Shown here: piece by piece, positions 33,054 through 36,523 of the stretch
Layout: each line of letters starts with the position of its first letter
How positions within the stretch are numbered: the stretch's first letter is position 1
Virus record (IMG/VR): IMGVR_UViG_3300006332_000010
Span: 1-36,523 of that record
Direction: 5' to 3' (one strand)
DNA from: a virus
DNA: 36,523 nt
Translations under genes and position numbers: made by a program
The notes under the pieces: model-generated
Told to the model about the DNA's origin: nothing
Databases searched by the model: none
Seen by the model: only the letters and a program-made list of their open reading frames with translations

Positions 33054-33356
33054 CTAGCAATACTCTTGCAAATATTTTTGATATTCTTTCTCAAGTCTGA
33101 TAACTCTGTCTGAAACTTTTTCTTGATTGTTTTTTATGAATGGACTGTCTGTTACTGATATGCCGTCCCACGCTTCAGCAAACATAGAGCTGCTATCCCA
33201 TTTATAACAATCAATATCTTCATCAGAATCGCCCAAGAATTGAGAATCGCGAACAAAAATCCAATCATCATACACTCTTATTTCTTTTGGTGAATAAGAG
33301 AGTCCTCGATTCCCTAACCACACTCTCGCCATTTCTGTTGTTAATTCATTACTCAT
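33054..33356 (-). CDS. Hypothetical early-cassette protein
   Basis: This 100-aa acidic protein has a mixed fold with WLGNRGLSYSPKEIRVYDDW near the N-terminus and a C-terminal helix (about 75-95). AAAGGG precedes its ATG. It is the first full gene downstream of the strong promoter at 33408-33436. Function unknown. Confidence 0.6.
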   Translation of the reverse strand: MSNELTTEMARVWLGNRGLSYSPKEIRVYDDWIFVRDSQFLGDSDEDIDCYKWDSSSMFAEAWDGISVTDSPFIKNNQEKVSDRVIRLEKEYQKYLQEYC

Positions 33357-33407
33357 TGTCTTTTCCCTTTCAATGTAGATAGCTTTTTTACTACCTCTCT
33401 ACTGACT

Positions 33408-33436
33408 ATTATACTGTATAGTATATACTATGTCAA
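33408..33436 (-). promoter_or_regulatory. Consensus minus-strand early promoter with dyad spacer
   Basis: Leftward reading: TTGACA (rc of 33431-33436), 17 bp, TATAAT (rc of 33408-33413), a perfect sigma70 match. The spacer holds a perfect 12-bp palindrome TAGTATATACTA (33419-33430), a candidate operator. It overlaps the 3' end of the upstream gene, so it is an internal promoter serving 33356 and below. Confidence 0.8.
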
Positions 33437-33634
33437 CTGTTTATATAACTTCGATACACATTCATTGTCTATATAGAATATTAGTTTAGTGTCTGTTGTT
33501 TTGATTTCCTTTCTACTACCTGGGTTTTCACCCTGACATACTATGCACCTATTAGGTGTTTCAATTATTAACTTCTTTCTAGAGTCAATGTAGATACGGT
33601 CCTGTTTATTTATAGCAATCTGTAATGATCTCAT
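33428..33634 (-). CDS. Small hypothetical protein with C-x2-C motif
   Basis: This 68-aa basic protein has RCIVCQGENPGSRKE at about 28-42, giving one Cys pair. Its 3' end includes the -35 of the next promoter. A 14-bp CCTGTTATGGTATG repeat (33641-33654) lies at its ribosome-binding site. Role unknown. Confidence 0.5.
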   Translation of the reverse strand: MRSLQIAINKQDRIYIDSRKKLIIETPNRCIVCQGENPGSRKEIKTTDTKLIFYIDNECVSKLYKQLT

Positions 33635-33684
33635 GGTTATCCTGTTATGGTATGTCCTTTCTTATTATCAATAAGTTTTTTTAT

Positions 33685-34092
33685 TCATCCTCCTATATAT
33701 ATATCTGGTTCGTTATCCATAAAGTGCTTGTCGTTCTCTTTCCTAGTCCAGTCGTAGATCTCTTTGAATGGATATACTTGTTGTTCTTTTCTATTTTCAA
33801 ATTCTAGTCGATCAATGATGTTAAAATTTTTGTCAATTATATAAACGCCATTATCTCCACTGGCAGTACCGTTATATTCTGGTATTGTTCCGACATATGC
33901 AGTTTCTGTCATATCACTTGATAGCATGTTATGGAACATCTTATATAGATCATTCATGCCAGCATTGTCACCAGTTAAACCGTACTCTTTCGCTACTTCC
34001 AGTACTGGCTCGACTGTATCTCGTCCACCATTCCAATGTAGATAGATCGCAACGTCACTATCTACCATATTAATTACCGCTCGATTACCCAT
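33685..34092 (-). CDS. GNRAV/HWNGG-type conserved phage hypothetical
   Basis: This 135-aa protein begins MGNRAVINMVDSDVAIYLHW and continues NGGRDTVEPVLEVA, the mark of a family of phage and plasmid proteins of unknown function. Later it has GTIPEYNGTASGDNGVYII and a basic/aromatic C-terminus. AAGGAA precedes its ATG. Its neighbours are other small early genes. The function is not established. Confidence 0.7.
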   Translation of the reverse strand: MGNRAVINMVDSDVAIYLHWNGGRDTVEPVLEVAKEYGLTGDNAGMNDLYKMFHNMLSSDMTETAYVGTIPEYNGTASGDNGVYIIDKNFNIIDRLEFENRKEQQVYPFKEIYDWTRKENDKHFMDNEPDIYIGG

Positions 34093-34095
34093 TTT

Positions 34096-34467
34096 CTATT
34101 CCTTACTTTCCATTATTGCAAGTAGTTCTTTTTTCTGTTCGGTTGTCCAGTCAGTGTTAGTCCATGCAGTCATTTGGATAAGTTCCCTAAACCTTTTGGC
34201 ATTTGGAAAGTCTCTATCTACTTCTGGGAGGTATTCGTTTTTGTGCCACTCCTCCCATTCCCTGTCATCCCAGTCATCGTCCCAGTCATCGTCGTCCTCT
34301 GGGTTATGTTCTGACCTGTATTCGTCGCGTGCTTCACTCCATGAAGCACAGCTTCCGCATGTATAGCCAGCAATTTTATTGTGTATATTAGGGTAACGAT
34401 TTACGTACCCTTGCACTGAAGTATCAATGCCACATTCTAAACACCTGTTAGTTTCGTATTCTTCCAT
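34096..34467 (-). CDS. Acidic zinc-ribbon-like hypothetical protein
   Basis: This 123-aa protein has CLECG near the N-terminus and a second CGSC pair about 27 residues later, so one zinc site is likely. A very acidic stretch with DDDDWDDDWDDREWEE follows (about 58-73). The acid-rich part could mimic DNA or bind basic host proteins, as in some phage inhibitors; this is an inference. AGGAGGG precedes its ATG. Confidence 0.6.
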   Translation of the reverse strand: MEEYETNRCLECGIDTSVQGYVNRYPNIHNKIAGYTCGSCASWSEARDEYRSEHNPEDDDDWDDDWDDREWEEWHKNEYLPEVDRDFPNAKRFRELIQMTAWTNTDWTTEQKKELLAIMESKE

Positions 34468-34488
34468 TAAAGCCCTCCTAACCTCTCT

Positions 34489-34767
34489 TTAATCCCAAAC
34501 TGATCGCACTGCGATAGTTTCACAGATTCCTTTATGTTCGAAACTAAGCGATCCGCCGTCGTTTCCTTCGTCGTCTTGCATCGAATACAGTAACGCACCG
34601 TTATCTAACTGCAAAACTAATGGTCTCTTTTCCCATCCTAAACCGTGTGCTTCTTCCTTACTTAGAAACCTTACAGATTTGATTTTTCTTCCTGCTAATT
34701 TTATCGTCAATTCGTTTTCGCGTGAGGCTAGATATTTATTAAGTTTTTCTACTTCGCTTTTACTCAT
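34489..34767 (-). CDS. Hypothetical early-cassette protein
   Basis: This 92-aa protein has a helical N-terminus and a strand-rich second half (RPLVLQLDNGALLYSMQDDE, SLSFEHKGICETIAVRSVWD). AAAGGAG precedes its ATG. No family recognised. Confidence 0.6.
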   Translation of the reverse strand: MSKSEVEKLNKYLASRENELTIKLAGRKIKSVRFLSKEEAHGLGWEKRPLVLQLDNGALLYSMQDDEGNDGGSLSFEHKGICETIAVRSVWD

Positions 34768-34782
34768 TTTCTATTCTCCTTT

Positions 34783-35031
34783 CTACTTGATGTGTATAAT
34801 TTCAATGTGATCATTCAAAAAGTTTTGTTCCCTATCGAATGGTTCAAGGTTTGTAAATTCCCAGTCTGTTTCGATAGGTTGTGCACCATATGGAAATGCT
34901 GTATCACATGCCTCAGAAATATCTATACCAGTTAAAAGATTACCCTGTTCATCAAACACTTCTGGGTAATCATTGGTGTCAATGATCTCTTCATAAACCT
35001 GTAGTGACGTGGCCCTTATTTTATATTTCAT
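34783..35031 (-). CDS. Hypothetical early-cassette protein
   Basis: This 82-aa acidic protein starts MKYKIRATSLQVYEEIID. It has a strand, a loop with EVFDEQGNLLTGID, and a helical/acidic C-terminus. ATGA links it to the upstream gene. Function unknown. Confidence 0.55.
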   Translation of the reverse strand: MKYKIRATSLQVYEEIIDTNDYPEVFDEQGNLLTGIDISEACDTAFPYGAQPIETDWEFTNLEPFDREQNFLNDHIEIIHIK

Positions 35032-35267
35032 ATACGAAACCCTACCCCCTCAATAATGTCCCTGACTCTCTCGCGATCTACACTATCGATACAATGTACA
35101 CTACTGGCCCAAGTATCATAAGTGTTTTTATATTCGGCTACTGCTTTTATTATTCGGTCCCTTGTGAGTCCATCTATTACGTACAACCCGTTATTTCTTT
35201 TAGGGTCATAGCACTGAAACATATAGTCTATAAAAGCTTCGAGCTCTATACGTTCTTCTAAATCCAT
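35028..35267 (-). CDS. Hypothetical early-cassette protein
   Basis: This 79-aa acidic helical protein starts MDLEERIELEAFIDYMFQCY. AAAGGAAAG precedes its ATG. It is the first gene read from the promoter at 35309-35337. Function unknown. Confidence 0.55.
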   Translation of the reverse strand: MDLEERIELEAFIDYMFQCYDPKRNNGLYVIDGLTRDRIIKAVAEYKNTYDTWASSVHCIDSVDRERVRDIIEGVGFRI

Positions 35268-35308
35268 TGTCTTTCCTTTCTAGGTAACTGCTTGCTACCT
35301 ATATCTAT

Positions 35309-35337
35309 ACGATACCTTATACGGTATAGTATGTCAA
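35309..35337 (-). promoter_or_regulatory. Minus-strand early promoter
   Basis: Leftward: TTGACA (rc of 35332-35337), 17 bp, TATCGT (rc of 35309-35314). The spacer has dyad-like ATACCGTAT character. It should drive the small-gene cassette from 35267 downwards. It shares TTGACATACTA with the promoter at 36212-36240. Confidence 0.65.
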
Positions 35338-35360
35338 TAGTATTAAAGTATTTTGTTTGT

Positions 35361-35395
35361 CCTGTTGTGGTATGTTGTCACCCTGTTGCGGTATG
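35361..35395. repeat. Pair of 14-bp iteron-like repeats
   Basis: CCTGTTGTGGTATG (35361-35374) and CCTGTTGCGGTATG (35382-35395) are 13/14 identical and spaced exactly 21 bp apart, two helical turns. This fits a protein-binding array such as an origin or operator. Related single copies CCTGTTATGGTATG occur at 29972-29985 and 33641-33654. Confidence 0.5.
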
Positions 35396-35416
35396 TTTTT
35401 GTTTCCTGATCATGGC

Positions 35417-35431
35417 TTCCGCCTGGCGGAA
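35417..35431. promoter_or_regulatory. 15-bp palindrome upstream of a plus-strand promoter
   Basis: TTCCGCCTGGCGGAA is a perfect palindrome with a central T, GC-rich in an AT-rich region. It lies 9 bp before the TTGACA at 35441. It may be an operator or a DNA cruciform-type site. It is unlike the GAAC-type boxes nearby. Confidence 0.5.
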
Positions 35432-35440
35432 CTGTCTTAC

Positions 35441-35469
35441 TTGACATAACATTATTAGAACCGTATGTT
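35441..35469 (+). promoter_or_regulatory. Plus-strand promoter embedded in LexA-like boxes
   Basis: TTGACA (35441-35446), 17 bp, TATGTT (35464-35469). The -10 lies inside the first GAAC box, so a bound regulator would block it. No coding frame follows, so any transcript would be non-coding and antisense to the terminator and the 35679-36182 gene. A second TTGACATAAC copy at 35492-35501 has no good -10. Confidence 0.5.
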
Positions 35470-35489
35470 CTGATTAGAACGCATGTTCT
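35457..35489. promoter_or_regulatory. Tandem pair of LexA-like operator boxes (right end)
   Basis: AGAACCGTATGTTCT (35457-35471, 5-bp spacer) and AGAACGCATGTTCT (35476-35489, 4-bp spacer). Read on the minus strand, this is the left-end pair at 61-92 with small indels: the first box is identical to TAGAACATGCGTTCTA and the second differs by one inserted base. It is therefore an inverted copy. It lies between the terminator and the cassette promoter. Confidence 0.65.
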
Positions 35490-35543
35490 AGTTGACATAA
35501 CAAAGCAAGATTTCAACCTGGGAAAGTTTTTAAAATTTTGCAC

Positions 35544-35574
35544 AAAAAAAGACACCCTAAAAAGATAGGGTGTC
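35544..35574 (-). terminator. Rho-independent terminator
   Basis: Read leftward, a 9-bp stem (GACACCCTA/TAGGGTGTC, 6-nt loop, 35551-35574) is followed by seven T (35544-35550 as A on plus strand). It ends the transcript of the 35679-36182 gene and shields the regulatory stretch to its left. The opposite strand has no T-tract. Confidence 0.85.
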
Positions 35575-35611
35575 TCAATGGTCTTTAATATTTTACTCCT
35601 TTCTGAAACGG

Positions 35612-35689
35612 TTATGACTGTCCACCAATCCGACGACGGCGATCACTAATAAGATCGATAGCGTTACCCAGAACAGCATTAATATTCAT
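35612..35689 (-). CDS. Possible 25-aa peptide
   Basis: A 25-codon frame starts MNINAVLGNAIDLISDRRRR and ends IGGQS. It overlaps the end of the 35679-36182 gene by 11 bp and sits just before the terminator. GGAG lies 11 nt upstream, which is longer than ideal. Its helix plus Arg cluster gives it an amphipathic look. Uncertain. Confidence 0.35.
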   Translation of the reverse strand: MNINAVLGNAIDLISDRRRRIGGQS

Positions 35690-36182
35690 CCTTATGTTTA
35701 ATCTCCTCTGAGAACCAATTGATCAGAAAACCGACAGCATGATCGTGTGTCACATCGATGCTTGCACCGTCGAACCAGTCTAAAAACCAATACTCAATAC
35801 GATCATGGAAGATCCTCAATTCATCAGAAGGACCACCGCCACCCATCTCGATACGGAAGTAGGGACGATGGATCGCACCTTTAACAAATTCGCTTTCATA
35901 TTCTACCCATTCAACCGACGATACAAAAGAATCTATAATAATAGACGGATCGGTTAAGGCTTCCTCTCCGTATTCCTCAGTGATGTATTGATCGTATCTT
36001 CCGCTTTGGTAATATTCGTTATCGTTTGCTTGGCCTCCGTCATTGCAACAAACGCCTCCCTCATCATATTCACAATCCCAATGAGCGCCACCCATAAAAA
36101 AAGCAAAGTCGCCGATCTGATCTCGTCGGCTTTCCCATTGCTCATTTATTCGCTCGGCACATGTTCTATTCTCTACAGTCAT
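35679..36182 (-). CDS. Conserved phage hypothetical with GGGGPSDE motif
   Basis: This 167-aa acidic protein has four Cys in CEYDEGGVCCNDGG and TCAER, then FRIEMGGGGPSDELRIF (about 108-124) followed by EYWFLDWFDGA. That C-terminal pattern recurs in phage and plasmid proteins of unknown function. It is the first gene of the minus block, with AAAGGG ahead of its ATG and its own promoter at 36212-36240. Its place suggests an early, host-directed role. Confidence 0.65.
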   Translation of the reverse strand: MTVENRTCAERINEQWESRRDQIGDFAFFMGGAHWDCEYDEGGVCCNDGGQANDNEYYQSGRYDQYITEEYGEEALTDPSIIIDSFVSSVEWVEYESEFVKGAIHRPYFRIEMGGGGPSDELRIFHDRIEYWFLDWFDGASIDVTHDHAVGFLINWFSEEIKHKDEY

Positions 36183-36211
36183 AATATTCCCTTTCTTTTG
36201 TCTATGTGTAT

Positions 36212-36240
36212 AGTATAAGGTATAATGGTTAGTATGTCAA
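36212..36240 (-). promoter_or_regulatory. Right-most minus-strand early promoter
   Basis: Leftward: TTGACA (rc of 36235-36240), 17 bp, TATACT (rc of 36212-36217). It drives the 35679-36182 gene, whose transcript ends at the terminator 35544-35574. It shares the TTGACATACTA start with 35309-35337 and TTGACATA with 33408-33436. Confidence 0.75.
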
Positions 36241-36319
36241 CAAGTAAATATTTTTGGACCGCCGAACAAATACAAGGCTTTCCCTATAGGGGGGTAGAAA
36301 ATAAAACGGTTTTGTTTGT

Positions 36320-36396
36320 CTGGTTTTTGGGGTCGGCCTGTTGGTTTTGGGGTCGGTCTGTTTTCCGGTTGTGGGGTCTGTTTTGCTTGGGTTGCG
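36320..36396. repeat. Degenerate ~20-bp G/T-rich tandem repeats
   Basis: Four units, each starting CTG (36320, 36338, 36358, 36378), contain a G-tract of three or four G. The first two share TTTTGGGGTCGG. No gene is seen in 36183-36523. The composition is quite unlike the AT-rich rest. Confidence 0.5.
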
Positions 36397-36423
36397 AGCC
36401 GCCAGCTACGCACGGGAAAACAA

Positions 36424-36446
36424 GGGGTAGGGGTTGCGGGTTCGGG
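36424..36446 (+). other. Canonical G-quadruplex motif beside the terminal repeat
   Basis: Four G-tracts (36424-36427, 36430-36433, 36438-36440, 36444-36446) are separated by loops of 2, 4 and 3 nt. This is a standard intramolecular G4 pattern on the plus strand. It lies 17 bp before the 61-bp terminal repeat. It could act in genome-end, packaging or replication control. Confidence 0.55.
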
Positions 36447-36462
36447 TTGCTGTGTGTATGTG

Positions 36463-36523
36463 GGAGGGGCGATCAGCGACAAGTACTCGTAAGCCGACCC
36501 ATCTTGCCAGCCAAGAGCTTGAC
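36463..36523. repeat. Right copy of imperfect 61-bp terminal direct repeat
   Basis: This is the partner of 139-199 (53/61 identical, eight transitions, no gaps). It runs to the last base of the window, ending in TTGAC, the beginning of the late promoter -35 in the left copy. The sequence probably continues beyond the window into a copy of the left end or another phage unit. Confidence 0.75.

Noticed and set aside
29972-33654. Single CCTGTTATGGTATG copies at 29972 and 33641 as functional iterons
   Set aside because: A shared 14-mer is expected about by chance at this genome size, and one lies in coding sequence. Only the spaced pair at 35361-35395 is kept.
35492-35501. Second TTGACATAAC copy as a promoter
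   Set aside because: No -10-like hexamer at suitable distance; kept only as a repeat.
36237-36482. Minus-strand 81-codon frame near the right end
   Set aside because: It crosses the G/T repeats and G4 tract, is proline/threonine-rich by base composition alone, overlaps the promoter -35 and has no good ribosome-binding site.
1-36523. tRNA genes, CRISPR arrays, insertion sequences, integrase, repressor
   Set aside because: No cloverleaf with typical T-arm, no regularly spaced direct repeats, no transposase, recombinase or helix-turn-helix repressor was recognised by reading.

Overview
This window looks like an essentially complete genome, or nearly so, of a small tailed dsDNA phage with podovirus-like features. 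It is AT-rich and tightly packed, with many TAATG or ATGA stop/start overlaps. I see no host genes, rRNA, tRNA, CRISPR array, transposase, integrase, recognisable repressor, DNA polymerase or RNA polymerase. The small structural genes resemble those of uncultured aquatic phages, but the host cannot be named. Two pairs of GAAC-N4-GTTC dyads match the LexA-box type used by Gram-positive bacteria, Actinobacteria and green non-sulfur bacteria. That hints at the host group without proving it.

There are two converging transcription blocks. The plus-strand block (about 231-25239) is the late module. In order it holds terminase small and large subunits, portal, two very large proteins that are probably internal or ejected (901 and 1498 aa), scaffold, major capsid protein, small head proteins, an adaptor-like protein with an embedded carbohydrate-binding-like jelly roll, a 647-aa tail protein, tail fibres, a tail assembly chaperone, three tandem paralogous spike-like proteins, a lysis cassette (XhlA-like protein, amidase, holin-like protein), a free-standing zinc-ribbon protein resembling the C-terminal tail of class II ribonucleotide reductase, a metallophosphoesterase and two small basic proteins.

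The minus-strand block (about 36182 down to 25240) is the early and replication module. From right to left it holds a cassette of small proteins of unknown function, a ParB-like/MT-A70 adenine methyltransferase fusion, a RepA-like RecA-fold ATPase, an HNH nuclease, a RecB/Cas4-like PD-(D/E)XK nuclease, a secreted lytic transglycosylase and a RuvC-like resolvase. The two blocks meet at 25239/25240 with stop codons directly abutting and no visible terminator. With a helicase-like ATPase, resolvase and nucleases but no polymerase, replication probably uses the host polymerase.

The control signals cluster at the ends. Four minus-strand promoters (32328-32356, 33408-33436, 35309-35337, 36212-36240) have -35 and -10 boxes 17 bp apart; three start with TTGACATA. 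A gene-free stretch at 35268-35611 holds two 14-bp repeats 21 bp apart, a 15-bp palindrome, a plus-strand promoter-like sequence, a tandem LexA-like box pair and a minus-strand terminator. The same box pair occurs in inverted orientation at 61-92, ahead of the late genes. A 61-bp direct repeat (53/61 identical, all differences transitions) links positions 139-199 and 36463-36523, which suggests joined or redundant genome ends. A G-rich tract with a canonical G-quadruplex motif lies just before the right copy. A strongly folded 67-nt RNA element lies directly upstream of the methyltransferase ribosome-binding site.
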